Source of the DNA: Streptomyces sp. BK340 | GTDB lineage: Bacteria; Actinomycetota; Actinomycetes; Streptomycetales; Streptomycetaceae | DNA length: 64,000 nt | Direction: 5' to 3' | NCBI RefSeq assembly: GCF_007827595.1 | Contig: NZ_VISR01000001.1 | Span: forward strand, 434,001 to 498,000 | Part shown: positions 36,643 through 45,934 of the stretch, one piece after another | How the letters are laid out: the number at the start of each line of letters is the position of its first letter | How positions within the stretch are numbered: the first letter of the stretch is position 1 | Notes under the pieces: model-generated | What the model saw: only the letters and a program-made list of their open reading frames with translations | What the model was told of the DNA's origin: nothing | The model's database searches: none | Translations under genes and position numbers: made by a program

Positions 36643-38379
36643 GTGAACACCGAGCGACCTGAGAATTCCGAGGAGCCCGAGGTCTCCGCGGTCTCCGACG
36701 CGACCGAGAGCGCCGAGGAGCCCGGGGCCCCGGACGTCTCGAAGGACTCCCTGGCCCCGAAGGAAGCCCTGACCGCGAAGGAGCCCCTGACCGCGGAGAC
36801 CTCCGACGCCCCTGAGTCTTCCGACGCCCCTGAGGCCTCCGGCGTCTCCGCGGTGCCGGGGAGCGGCGAGGGTGCCGGAACCCCGCACGACGAGGTCGGC
36901 GAGGGCGACGAGGCCCCTGAGATCGGCGAGGTCCTCGAGGCCGGTGACGCCGGCACCGGCGAGCGGTCCGGGCGGCGGCGCTCCCCCATGGTCGTGGTCT
37001 CGGTCGCGGCGGCCGTCCTGCTGGTCGGGGGCGGGGGCGCGATCCTCTCCGCGAACCACTCCTCGGACGGCCGTACGGGCGCCGGCGGGTCCGGCGGTGG
37101 CGGTACTCCCCCGCCCCTCGTCCTGGACGGCTGGACGCAGGGCGGAACGGGCGGCATCGCGCCGGGTGAGCCGGATCCGTACGGGGCGACATACGTGGCC
37201 GCGGGGAAGCTGGCCGAGGGTCCCGGCTCGGCGCCGGTGTACGCGCCGAAGGGCGAGGTCGGCAAGGACGACGTGGCCCGGCTGGCCAAGGCCCTCGGGG
37301 TCGACGGCACGCCGGTGGCCGAGGGACCGGGCTGGCGGGTCGGCGGCAAGGACGGCTCCGGGCCGACGCTCCGGGTCACCAGGGACGCCCCGGGCAGCTG
37401 GACCTTCAGCCGGTACGCGCCCGGCACCGACAACTGCAAGAAGATCACCGTCTGCGTGCAGGACCCGGGTGCCCCGGCCGGCGAGCCGGTGAGCGTGGCT
37501 GTCGCCGAGAAGGCGGCGGCGCCGGTGCTGAAGGCGCTCGGGCAGGACGACGCGAAGGTCGACGCGGGCCAGATCATGGGCGCCCAGCGGGTGGTCAACG
37601 CCGATCCGGTGGTGGGCGGGCTGCCCACCTACGGCTGGACGACCGGCCTGACCGTCGACAAGCAGGGTGACGTCGTCGGCGGCCACGGGCTGCTGGTCGC
37701 GCCGGCCGAGGGGAACACGTACCCCGTGCTCGGCGCGGAGAAGACGCTGGCGCTGATGAACTCGGGGCACGAGCACGGGCACCGGATGGGCATCGGCGGC
37801 TGCGCGAGTCCCGTCCCGCTGAAGAACCGGCTGGAGCAGCCGTGCGGCACGTCCACGACGGCGTCCGGGGCGGCCGCGGTCACCGTAGAGAAGGCGGTGT
37901 TCGGGCTGGCCGCGCACTCGGTCGCCGGGCGGCAGACGCTGGTGCCGTCCTGGCTGTTCGAGGTGCGGGGGTCGGCTGCGCGGGGCACCTTCACGGTGGC
38001 GTATCCGGCGGTGGACCCGAAGTACCTGACCTCGCCGTCGGACGCGGCGCCGTCCCCGGAGCCGTCCTCGCCGTCCTCGGCGCCGAAGACGCATGACGTG
38101 AAGGTCGGCGGCTACACCGCCGAAGGCCGCGCGCTGAAGGTGAGCTTCTCGGGCGGGGTGTGCGCCGACTACAAGGCGGCGGCCAAGGAGAGCGCGGACC
38201 GGGTGACGGTGACGGTGACCGAGAAGGTCTGGCCGGACAACGTCTGTGTCGCCATGGCCCGGATGTACGTGAGGACCGTACGGCTGGACGCGCCGCTGGA
38301 CGGACGGAAGGTGGTCGGCCCGGACGGGGCGCAGATCCCGAGGGCGAAGTCCGGCGTGGTGCTGCCCCAGGCCCGGTAG
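36643..38379 (+). CDS. membrane-anchored extracellular protein with disordered N-terminus
   Basis: 578 aa from GTG 36643, which has GAGGAG about ten bases upstream. Residues 1-110 are a repetitive Glu/Ala/Pro/Ser stretch with short near-repeats (EVSAVSDATES, EASGVSAVPGS, PESSDAPEAS). One transmembrane helix lies at about 112-130 (SPMVVVSVAAAVLLVGGGGA). The extracytoplasmic part includes TPPPLVLDGWTQG, CKKITVCVQDPG with paired cysteines, and a C-terminal domain after a Ser/Pro linker (APSPEPSSPSSAP). There are about six Cys outside, likely disulfides. No enzyme motif is seen. It may be a signalling or cell-wall protein. Confidence 0.72.
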   Translation: MNTERPENSEEPEVSAVSDATESAEEPGAPDVSKDSLAPKEALTAKEPLTAETSDAPESSDAPEASGVSAVPGSGEGAGTPHDEVGEGDEAPEIGEVLEAGDAGTGERSGRRRSPMVVVSVAAAVLLVGGGGAILSANHSSDGRTGAGGSGGGGTPPPLVLDGWTQGGTGGIAPGEPDPYGATYVAAGKLAEGPGSAPVYAPKGEVGKDDVARLAKALGVDGTPVAEGPGWRVGGKDGSGPTLRVTRDAPGSWTFSRYAPGTDNCKKITVCVQDPGAPAGEPVSVAVAEKAAAPVLKALGQDDAKVDAGQIMGAQRVVNADPVVGGLPTYGWTTGLTVDKQGDVVGGHGLLVAPAEGNTYPVLGAEKTLALMNSGHEHGHRMGIGGCASPVPLKNRLEQPCGTSTTASGAAAVTVEKAVFGLAAHSVAGRQTLVPSWLFEVRGSAARGTFTVAYPAVDPKYLTSPSDAAPSPEPSSPSSAPKTHDVKVGGYTAEGRALKVSFSGGVCADYKAAAKESADRVTVTVTEKVWPDNVCVAMARMYVRTVRLDAPLDGRKVVGPDGAQIPRAKSGVVLPQAR

Positions 38380-38393
38380 CGCCCCCCGGACAC

Positions 38394-38433
38394 ACGAAGG
38401 CGGCGGCCCCCCGGAGGGGGTCGCCGCCTTCGT
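38394..38433. terminator. bidirectional hairpin terminator
   Basis: ACGAAGGCGGCG and CGCCGCCTTCGT form a 12-bp stem, with an inner CCCCC/GGGGG helix in the loop. It lies between convergent genes ending at 38379 and 38475. Confidence 0.85.
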
Positions 38434-38474
38434 CGTCAGGCTGTGACCGGTTCGGCCGTCAGGCCGTGGCCGGC

Positions 38475-38831
38475 TCAGCTGAAGGAATCGCCGCAGGCGC
38501 AGGAGCCCGTCGCGTTCGGGTTGTCGATCGTGAAGCCCTGCTTCTCGATCGTGTCCACGAAGTCGACGGTGGCGCCGCCCAGGTAGGGGGCGCTCATACG
38601 GTCGGTGACGACCTTGACCCCGCCGAAGTCCTTCTCCACGTCGCCGTCGAGCGAGCGCTCGTCGAAGAAGAGCTGGTAGCGCAGGCCGGAGCAGCCGCCG
38701 GGCTGGACGGCGACGCGCAGGGCGAGGTCGTCACGGCCTTCCTGGTCGAGCAGGGCCTTGACCTTGGACGCTGCGGCGTCGGTCAGAACGATGCCGTCGG
38801 TGACGGTGGTGGTCTCGTCCGATACGGACAT
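38475..38831 (-). CDS. erpA: HesB/IscA/ErpA-type iron-sulfur cluster insertion protein
   Basis: 118 aa. The ATG at 38831 has GGGAGAG upstream. The A-type carrier fold is clear: IVLTDAAASKVKALLDQEGR, LRVAVQPGGCSGLRYQLFFD with the first Cys, and the C-terminal NATGSCACGDSFS with the CxC pair. It delivers Fe-S clusters to apo-enzymes. The adjoining divergent gene, nadA, encodes a 4Fe-4S enzyme, a sensible partner. The distinction between IscA and ErpA is not certain from sequence alone. Confidence 0.9.
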   Translation of the reverse strand: MSVSDETTTVTDGIVLTDAAASKVKALLDQEGRDDLALRVAVQPGGCSGLRYQLFFDERSLDGDVEKDFGGVKVVTDRMSAPYLGGATVDFVDTIEKQGFTIDNPNATGSCACGDSFS

Positions 38832-39056
38832 CTACATCTCTCCCGGGTTGTACGGAGACTGCTTGCCGACCAGTGCAACCGGCGTTTCCGCGGATTCATT
38901 CCGGGCCGGGCGTTCGCGTGGTCGCGTTTTCCTACCGACCTCATGCTCGCACATGCCCGAGAGGGCGGACAGCGGCCCGAAGAGGGACCCGGGGGACCCG
39001 GGCGGGATTCACGTCACATCGACGCTATGGCCATCGTCAAAGTGACGTGAACCAGT

Positions 39057-39062
39057 TATGAT
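39057..39062 (+). promoter_or_regulatory. nadA: candidate nadA promoter -10 (TATGAT)
   Basis: TATGAT stands in an unusually AT-rich stretch for this genome (39040-39092), 42 bp before the GTG 39104. A GTCAAA-like -35 at 39036 gives a shorter than optimal spacer (15 bp). Just downstream, CGTC-AGTTA-GACG at about 39069-39081 is a short inverted repeat that could be an NAD-related repressor site. The rest of the 272-bp divergent region to erpA shows nothing else clear. Confidence 0.45.
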
Positions 39063-39103
39063 AGATAGCGTCAGTTAGACGAAAAGTAGAAAGGGTGCGT
39101 GAC

Positions 39104-40288
39104 GTGACCACCGCCCAGACCCCGGAGCTCGACGTACAGCCGTCCCCGCTCGCCCTCCTGCTTCTCGGCCGGGAGGCCGATCCGAAGAGCGAGCGGGGCG
39201 TCGAGTGTCCCGGTGACCTGCCCTCGCCGTCCGACCCCGACCTGGTCGAGCGCGCCCGCGCGGCCAAGGAGAAGCTCGGCGACAAGGTCTTCGTGCTCGG
39301 CCACCACTACCAGCGCGACGAGGTGATCCAGTTCGCCGACGTCACGGGCGACTCCTTCAAGCTGGCCCGGGACGCGGCCGCGCGCCCGGAGGCCGAGTAC
39401 ATCGTCTTCTGCGGTGTGCACTTCATGGCCGAGTCGGCGGACATCCTGACGTCCGACGACCAGAAGGTCGTCCTCCCGGACCTGGCCGCCGGCTGCTCGA
39501 TGGCCGACATGGCCACGGCCGAGCAGGTCGCCGAGTGCTGGGACGTGCTGACCGAGGCGGGCATCGCCGAGCAGGTCGTGCCGGTCTCGTACATGAACTC
39601 CTCGGCCGACATCAAGGCGTTCACCGGCAAGCACGGCGGGACCATCTGCACCTCGTCGAACGCGAAGCGCGCCCTGGACTGGGCCTTCGAGCAGGGTGAG
39701 AAGGTCCTCTTCCTGCCCGACCAGCACCTGGGCCGCAACACCGCGGTGCGGGACATGGGCATGTCCCTGGACGACTGCGTGGTCTACAACCCGCACAAGC
39801 CGAACGGCGGCCTGACGGCCGACGAGCTGCGGGCCGCGAAGATGATCCTGTGGCGCGGTCACTGCTCGGTCCACGGCCGTTTCAGCCTGGACTCGGTGAA
39901 CGACGTGCGCGAGCGCATCCCGGGCGTGAACGTCCTGGTCCACCCCGAGTGCCGGCACGAGGTCGTGGCCGCGGCGGACTACGTCGGCTCGACGGAGTAC
40001 ATCATCAAGGCCCTGGAGGCCGCTCCGGCCGGCTCCAAGTGGGCCATCGGCACCGAGCTGAACCTGGTCCGCCGCCTGGCGAACCGTTTCGCTCCCGAGG
40101 GCAAGGAGATCGTCTTCCTCGACAAGACGGTCTGCTTCTGCTCGACCATGAACCGCATCGACCTGCCCCACCTGGTCTGGGCCCTGGAGTCCCTGGCCGA
40201 GGGCAAGCCGGTCAACCGCATCGAGGTCGACAAGGAGACGGAGGCGTTCGCCAAGCTGGCGCTGGAGCGGATGCTGGCGTTGCCGTAG
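39104..40288 (+). CDS. nadA: quinolinate synthase
   Basis: 394 aa. GTG 39104 is preferred over GTG 39095, because AAAGG (39090-39094) then stands nine bases upstream. It condenses iminoaspartate with dihydroxyacetone phosphate to quinolinate in NAD synthesis, using a 4Fe-4S cluster. Motifs: VFVLGHHYQRDEVIQFAD, VFCGVHFMAESADIL (Cys and His), SMADMATAEQV, LVHPECRHEVVAAAD (Cys) and KTVCFCSTMNRIDLPHL (Cys). nadB and nadC are not adjacent. Its dependence on Fe-S assembly fits the divergent erpA-like gene. Confidence 0.96.
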   Translation: MTTAQTPELDVQPSPLALLLLGREADPKSERGVECPGDLPSPSDPDLVERARAAKEKLGDKVFVLGHHYQRDEVIQFADVTGDSFKLARDAAARPEAEYIVFCGVHFMAESADILTSDDQKVVLPDLAAGCSMADMATAEQVAECWDVLTEAGIAEQVVPVSYMNSSADIKAFTGKHGGTICTSSNAKRALDWAFEQGEKVLFLPDQHLGRNTAVRDMGMSLDDCVVYNPHKPNGGLTADELRAAKMILWRGHCSVHGRFSLDSVNDVRERIPGVNVLVHPECRHEVVAAADYVGSTEYIIKALEAAPAGSKWAIGTELNLVRRLANRFAPEGKEIVFLDKTVCFCSTMNRIDLPHLVWALESLAEGKPVNRIEVDKETEAFAKLALERMLALP

Positions 40289-40322
40289 CCGTCCGACGGA
40301 GTCCGGCGTCGGCGTGCGTCCG

Positions 40323-42572
40323 TCATGTCGACGCCGGTTTCCGTTCGGGGTGGGCCGGATCCACTGTGAAGAGCGTGCCGTCGGGGGTCGCCACCACCAG
40401 GGAACCGCCGTTGACGAACAGCTCCGGCGAGCTGTAGTCGCCGCTCAGCACCCTGCCCGCGCGGGGATGGGACTCCCACAGCAGGCGCCCGGTGCGGGCG
40501 TCGAGCGCGGCGACCCGGCCGCTCGCGCTGTACATGAACACGCTGCTCCGCTTGTCCGCGACCGGCGCGGCCGGTTGCTCAAGGGTCGTCGCGGTCTGCC
40601 ACACGCCCTTACCGGTCACCGGTGAGACGCCGCTCATCCGGCCGTCCGAGGCCGCGAAGCAGAGCACCCCGTGCACCATCGCCGCCCGACCGAGGTGTTC
40701 CTCGGACAGGGTGCGGGTCTCGCGGGTGCCGGTGCGCGGGTCGATCACCTCGACGCGGGCGTACGGGTTGTCGCCGGCCGTCGGGTCGTTGATGCGCCTG
40801 CCCACATAGACCAGCCGTCCGTCCAGGGTTCCGGCGTAGTCCGCGACCACCGAGGGTGCGGTTGCCTGCCGCCGCGTGGAACCGTCGGCCGGATCGACGG
40901 CGATCAGCAGGCGCTGGGCGCCGGAGGCGGTGTGGTAGCCGGTGCAGTCCGCGTACACGCCGTCGTCCACGCCGAGGAAGTCGCAGTGGTATCCACCGGC
41001 CGGCAGGAGCATCGTCCAGCGCGCGGCACCGTCGCGTGGGGAACGGGCGGTCACGGTCAGGCCGTCCGGCGTGAGGACCAGGCCACCCACGAGCGTGGGG
41101 GACGCGCTCCCCACCCTTGTCGGGTGGGACCACAACCGCTGTCCGCTGTCGACGCCGTACGCGACGACGGAGGACGCCGTGAGGTTGGCCGCTGTCTTCA
41201 GGACGCTCTCGTGCACGAGCACGACGCCCTCGTGCACCCCGATGATCCTGCTGTCGTAGTTGTCGCGGTCGAGCCCCGGCGGCTGGGTGTCGGCGCGCCA
41301 GAGCGTGCGGCCGGTGACGGCGTCGACGCGGACCGGCAGGGTCCCGTTGCCCCCGCAGTAGACCGAGCCACCGTCCAGCACGCAGGACGGCTGCACGGCG
41401 GGGTCGGACCCGTTCGTTGGCGCCGAGGGACGCTTGACGCCGCGGGCGGCGACCGCGTGCAGTGTCGTCTGCCAGGGGCGCCAGTGCGCAGGGAGGGCGC
41501 CCCATCGGGTGGTCGCCGGGTGCGGTGTGCTCGCCTCGGTCCTTTCGCCGCCTTCGAGCGGCCCGAGCAGAACGGCCATGACCGCGGTGACCAGCACACC
41601 CACCACTCCGGCGGCGTAGGGCAGCCGACGACTGCGTGCCCGGGGCGTGGGGGTGTCGGGTGCGAACGCGGCCTCGGCGGGGACGAGTCCGGCGGCCGAC
41701 GGAGGGCGGGTCGGTTCCGGGTTCCGAGGACGTTGTGGAACGGTGCGGGACTCGCCGTCGGGCTGCTCGGGCAGGGCGGCCGCGAACTCCGCGGACAGGG
41801 TGTCCAGGGCGGGGCGGGCGGTCGGGTCCTTGGACAGGCAGCGGGACAGGATCGTGCGCAGCGGCTCGTTGACGACCGCCAGGTCCGGCTCCTCGTTCAT
41901 CACCCGGTACGCCGTCAGATACGGGTTGTCGGCGTCGAAGGGACCGCTTCCGGTCGCGGCGAAGACGACCAGCGCGGCGAGCGAGAAGACGTCGGACGCG
42001 GGGCCCGCCGACCGGGCATCCGTGAGCTGCTCCGGAGACATGAACGGCGGGGTGCCCATCATGTGCCCGGTCTCGGTCAGCGCCTGGTTCTCCGCCGCGC
42101 GCGAGATGCCGAAGTCGATGACCCGAGGGCCGTCGTCGGCCATCAGCACGTTGGCCGGTTTCAGGTCGCGGTGCACGACCCCGGCCCGGTGGATGTCGCG
42201 CAGCGCCTCCACCAGGCCGAGGACGAGCCGTCGTAGCTCGGCGCCGCGCAGCGGGCCGTCGGCGCGAACGTCCGCGGAGAGCGAGCGGCCGGGGACGTAC
42301 TGGGTGGCCATCCAGGGCCGGGGGGCCTCCGGGTCGGCGTCCACGACCGGTGCGGTGAAGGCGCCGCTCACCTTGCGCACGGCGGCGATCTCCTGCCGGA
42401 AACGGGCCCGGAAGACCGGGTCCTCGGCGTACTGGGCGTGGACGACCTTGACGGCCACCTCGCGGCCCGACCGGGCCCTCGCCCGGTAGACCACCCCCAT
42501 ACCGCCGGCCCCGAGCCGGTCGACGATCCGGTATCCGCCGAGCGACCCGGGGTCACCCTCGTGCAACGCCAC
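40323..42572 (-). CDS. Ser/Thr protein kinase with extracellular PQQ-like beta-propeller
   Basis: 749 aa from GTG 42572. The kinase domain (about 10-270) has all Hanks motifs: the P-loop RLGAGGMGVVYRARA, catalytic Lys in REVAVKVVHA, VVHRDLKPANVLM, VIDFGISR and GTPPFMSPEQL. A Pro-rich linker leads to a transmembrane helix at about 335-355 (YAAGVVGVLVTAVMAVLLG). The extracellular part (400-749) has repeated strands ending in W-rich turns (TGRTLWRADTQ, TGKGVWQTATT, TGRLLWESHPR), as in PQQ/WD-type eight-bladed propellers. It probably senses a ligand outside and phosphorylates cytoplasmic targets. Target unknown. Confidence 0.9.
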   Translation of the reverse strand: MALHEGDPGSLGGYRIVDRLGAGGMGVVYRARARSGREVAVKVVHAQYAEDPVFRARFRQEIAAVRKVSGAFTAPVVDADPEAPRPWMATQYVPGRSLSADVRADGPLRGAELRRLVLGLVEALRDIHRAGVVHRDLKPANVLMADDGPRVIDFGISRAAENQALTETGHMMGTPPFMSPEQLTDARSAGPASDVFSLAALVVFAATGSGPFDADNPYLTAYRVMNEEPDLAVVNEPLRTILSRCLSKDPTARPALDTLSAEFAAALPEQPDGESRTVPQRPRNPEPTRPPSAAGLVPAEAAFAPDTPTPRARSRRLPYAAGVVGVLVTAVMAVLLGPLEGGERTEASTPHPATTRWGALPAHWRPWQTTLHAVAARGVKRPSAPTNGSDPAVQPSCVLDGGSVYCGGNGTLPVRVDAVTGRTLWRADTQPPGLDRDNYDSRIIGVHEGVVLVHESVLKTAANLTASSVVAYGVDSGQRLWSHPTRVGSASPTLVGGLVLTPDGLTVTARSPRDGAARWTMLLPAGGYHCDFLGVDDGVYADCTGYHTASGAQRLLIAVDPADGSTRRQATAPSVVADYAGTLDGRLVYVGRRINDPTAGDNPYARVEVIDPRTGTRETRTLSEEHLGRAAMVHGVLCFAASDGRMSGVSPVTGKGVWQTATTLEQPAAPVADKRSSVFMYSASGRVAALDARTGRLLWESHPRAGRVLSGDYSSPELFVNGGSLVVATPDGTLFTVDPAHPERKPAST

Positions 42573-42655
42573 CGCCCCGTTCCCCCTCCCCCGAAGAGCA
42601 GTTCCTGATCACAGGATAGGAAAGCCCAGTGAGGGAGGGGACGCCGGTGCCGGAG

Positions 42656-45600
42656 TCAGACTCCCGCCGGCTCCGGCTCTTCGGAGGCGGACTCCGTCGG
42701 GGAGGAGAGGCCCTTCTTCGCGGCCCGCTTCTTGGCCCGCCGTTCCTTGCGGAGCTCCAGCATCGCGTACAGCGTCGGGACGAGGAGCAGGGTGAGCAGC
42801 GTGGACGAGATCAGGCCGCCGATCACGACCACCGCCAGCGGCTGGGCGATGAAGCCGCCCTCACCGGTGACTCCCAGCGCCATCGGGAGCAGGGCGAAGA
42901 TCGTCGCCAGGGCCGTCATGAGGATCGGGCGGAGCCGGTGACGGCCGCCCTCGATCACGGCCTCGACGACGCCGTGGCCCTGCCTGCGGTACTGGTTGAT
43001 CAGGTCGATCAGCACGATCGCGTTGGTGACCACGATGCCGATCAGCATCAGCATGCCGATCATCGCCGGGACGCCCATTGGGGTGCCGGTGGCCACGAGG
43101 AGGCCGATGGCGCCCGTCGCCGCGAACGGGATCGAGACCAGCAGGATCAGCGGCTGGACCAGCGAGCGGAACGTCGCCACCAGCAGCATGAAGACGATCG
43201 CGATGGCCGCCAGCATGGCCAGGCCCAGGTTCTTGAAGGCGTCGTCCTGGTCCGAGGACACACCGCCGATCTCCGCCTCGGCCCCCGCCGGGAGCTTGAG
43301 GGCCTTGATCTTCGACTGGAGCTGGGTGCTGACCGCGCCCGTGTTGTCGCCGGTCGGCCGGGCCGTGATGGTGGCGGCACGCCGGCCGTCGATACGGGTC
43401 ATGGACACGGGCCCGTCGACCAGCTTGACGGTGGCGATGTCACCGAGCTTCACCGGGCCGAGGCGCAGCGCCTTCAGCTGGGCCAGGGTGGTGGCGGGCT
43501 TGGCCGACTTCACGACGACGTCGCGCTCGGTGTCGTCGAGGATCGCCTTCGCCGCCGTCGTACCGCGCACGGCCTGCGCGACCGCGGCGCCCAGCTTCTG
43601 GTCGTCGAACCCGGCCGCGGCCGCCTTGGAGTTGGCCTTGACCGAGATCCGCGGCACGCTCTGGGAGAGGTCGCTGGTGACGTCGGTGACGTGGTCGAGG
43701 CCGGCCACGGTGGAGAGCACCCGGTCGGAGGCCTCGCTGAGCACCTGCGCGTCGGACGCCTTCACCACGACCTTGAGGTCCTGGTTGCCGAAGCCGTCAC
43801 CGGCGGACACCGTCGTCGTGCCGACGCCGTCGAGCTTCTTCAGCCCGGCCTCCAGGCGCTTCTGCACGTCGCCGTAGGACGCCGAGTCCTTCAGCATGAC
43901 CTGGTACGACGCCTGGTTGGTGTCGGTGCCGCCGCCGAAGGCCGCCATGAAGCCGGAGGAGCCGATGGTGACCTGGTAGTCCTTGACGCCGTCGGTGGAG
44001 GCGAGCAGCTTCTCGACCTTCCTGGCCTGCGCGTCCGTGGCCGCGAGGCTGGTGCCGGGCTTCAGCTCCTGCTTGACCGTGAGGACTTCCTGGTCGCCCT
44101 GGTCGAAGAAGTTGGTCTTCAGCAGTCCGCCCATGCCGAACGTGAGGACGAGGACGACCACGGCGATCAGCACGCTGGTGAGGCGGCGGCGGGTGGCGAA
44201 GCGCAGGACGGGGACGTAGAGGCGCTGGAGGCGGCTCTTCGCCTCCTTCTCCTCGGCCCGGCGGCGGGCCTCCTCGGCGTCCTCGGGGGTGCCCTTGGGG
44301 GCGCGCAGGAACCAGTAGGACAGGACGGGCACGACCGTCAGCGAGACGAGGAGGGAGGCCAGCAGGGCCGCCGTCACCGTGATGCTGAACGAGCCGAACA
44401 GGGCGCCCACCATGCCGCCGACCAGGCCGATCGGCAGGAAGACGGCGACCGTGGTGAGGGTGGAGGAGGTGACCGCTCCGGCCACCTCGCGGACCGCGCC
44501 CAGGATCGCTTCCCTGCGCTCCTCGCCGTAGCCGAGGTGCCGCTTGATGTTCTCCAGGACCACGATCGAGTCGTCGACGACCCGGCCGATGGCGATGGTC
44601 AGCGCGCCCAGGGTGAGCATGTTGAGCGACAGGTCGCGGGTCCACAGCACGATCAGGGCGAGGACGACCGACAGCGGGATGGACACCGCCGTGACCAGCG
44701 TGGAACGGATCGAGGCCAGGAAGACCAGGATCACCAGGACCGCGAAGAGCAGACCGAGCGCGCCCTCCGTGGTCAGGCCCTCGATGGACTTGGAGACGGC
44801 CGGGCCCTGGTCGCTGACGACCGTGAGCTCGGCGCCGGAGCCGAGGTCCCGCCGCAGGCCGGGCAGCTTGTCCTCGACCGCGTTCGAGATGGCGACCGCG
44901 CTGCCGTCGTGGTCCATGGTCACGTTGACGGCGAGGCTGGGCCGGCCGTCGGTGCGGGTGATGGAGTCGGCGGGGGCCGGCTGCTGCTTCACGGTGGCCA
45001 CGTCACCGAGGCGCACCGGCTTGCGGACGCCCTCGCCGGTGACCATCAGGTCCTTGATCTGCTGCAGCGAGGTGAAGCCGCCGCCGACCTGGACGGTGCG
45101 GTTGGCGCCGTCCTCGTCGAAGGAGCCGGCCGGGACGGTCGCGCCGCCCGCCTGCAGGGCCTGGCCGAGCGCGGCGGAGGTGAGGCCCGCCCGCGCGAGC
45201 TTGGCGTCGTTCGGGGTGACGGCGACCTGGAGGTCGCGGACGCCGGTGACCTGGACACGGCCGACGCCGTCGATGTCCTTCAGCGCCGGTACGACCGTCG
45301 TGTCGAGCTGGTCGGCCAGGGCCTGCTGGTCCTTGGGGGAGGTGACGGCGAGCACCACGGTCGGCATGTCGTCCGTGGAGCCGGCGACGACCTGCGGGTC
45401 GACGTCGTCCGGCAGCTGGGCACGGGCCCGGTTGACGGCCTGCTGGACGTCGGAGACGAGCCGCTTGGTGTCGTTGCCGTAGTCGAAGGACGCCATGATC
45501 ACGGCGTTGCCCTCGCCGGCGGTGGAGGTGACACCGGTGATGCCGTCGACGCCCTGGAGGTTGTCCTCGATGGGCTCGACGACCTGCTTCTCGACGACGT

Positions 45601-45772
45601 CCGGTGCGGCGCCCTGGTACGGCGCGACGACCGACACCATGGGAAGTTCGATGGTGGGCAGCAGTTGCTGCTTGATCTGGGGTATCGCGATCAGCCCGAA
45701 GACGAGCGCGATGAGCGACATCAGGCCGATCAGGGCCCGTTGCGCGAGGCTGAATCTCGACAGCCAGGACAT
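42656..45772 (-). CDS. RND-superfamily efflux permease (AcrB/SwrC-like)
   Basis: 1038 aa from ATG 45772. Full-length HAE-type topology: a first helix (AQRALIGLMSLIALVFGLIA), a large extracytoplasmic porter loop (residues 35-340), five to six helices including LGLLFAVLVILVFLASIRST and IVLWTRDLSLNMLTLGALTI with the proton-relay region RVVDDSIVVLENIKRHL, and a repeat of this in the second half ending GVPAMIGMLMLIGIVVTNAI. Such permeases export drugs, lipids or peptides. No membrane-fusion protein gene is adjacent, in keeping with a single-membrane bacterium. The neighbouring two-component genes on the same strand may regulate it. Confidence 0.92.
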   Translation of the reverse strand: MSWLSRFSLAQRALIGLMSLIALVFGLIAIPQIKQQLLPTIELPMVSVVAPYQGAAPDVVEKQVVEPIEDNLQGVDGITGVTSTAGEGNAVIMASFDYGNDTKRLVSDVQQAVNRARAQLPDDVDPQVVAGSTDDMPTVVLAVTSPKDQQALADQLDTTVVPALKDIDGVGRVQVTGVRDLQVAVTPNDAKLARAGLTSAALGQALQAGGATVPAGSFDEDGANRTVQVGGGFTSLQQIKDLMVTGEGVRKPVRLGDVATVKQQPAPADSITRTDGRPSLAVNVTMDHDGSAVAISNAVEDKLPGLRRDLGSGAELTVVSDQGPAVSKSIEGLTTEGALGLLFAVLVILVFLASIRSTLVTAVSIPLSVVLALIVLWTRDLSLNMLTLGALTIAIGRVVDDSIVVLENIKRHLGYGEERREAILGAVREVAGAVTSSTLTTVAVFLPIGLVGGMVGALFGSFSITVTAALLASLLVSLTVVPVLSYWFLRAPKGTPEDAEEARRRAEEKEAKSRLQRLYVPVLRFATRRRLTSVLIAVVVLVLTFGMGGLLKTNFFDQGDQEVLTVKQELKPGTSLAATDAQARKVEKLLASTDGVKDYQVTIGSSGFMAAFGGGTDTNQASYQVMLKDSASYGDVQKRLEAGLKKLDGVGTTTVSAGDGFGNQDLKVVVKASDAQVLSEASDRVLSTVAGLDHVTDVTSDLSQSVPRISVKANSKAAAAGFDDQKLGAAVAQAVRGTTAAKAILDDTERDVVVKSAKPATTLAQLKALRLGPVKLGDIATVKLVDGPVSMTRIDGRRAATITARPTGDNTGAVSTQLQSKIKALKLPAGAEAEIGGVSSDQDDAFKNLGLAMLAAIAIVFMLLVATFRSLVQPLILLVSIPFAATGAIGLLVATGTPMGVPAMIGMLMLIGIVVTNAIVLIDLINQYRRQGHGVVEAVIEGGRHRLRPILMTALATIFALLPMALGVTGEGGFIAQPLAVVVIGGLISSTLLTLLLVPTLYAMLELRKERRAKKRAAKKGLSSPTESASEEPEPAGV

Positions 45773-45934
45773 GGGTCGGGGTCTCTCTTCCGTGAGCGGC
45801 AGAACCTGCTGCGGGGCGTGCACGTGTGAGCGCCCACCCCAACACCCTGAGCCATGCCGGAGGACGAATTCGTAGGCCCCAGGTCCCGTTCCTTATCCGG
45901 GCCCTACTCCGCGCGCAGTACGCGCGGGTGGAGA

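Noticed and set aside
42629..45829. Long plus-strand open frame opposite the RND permease gene
   Set aside because: It is an antisense GC-frame artefact with low-complexity G/D/R/V composition. The minus-strand permease has clear motifs throughout.
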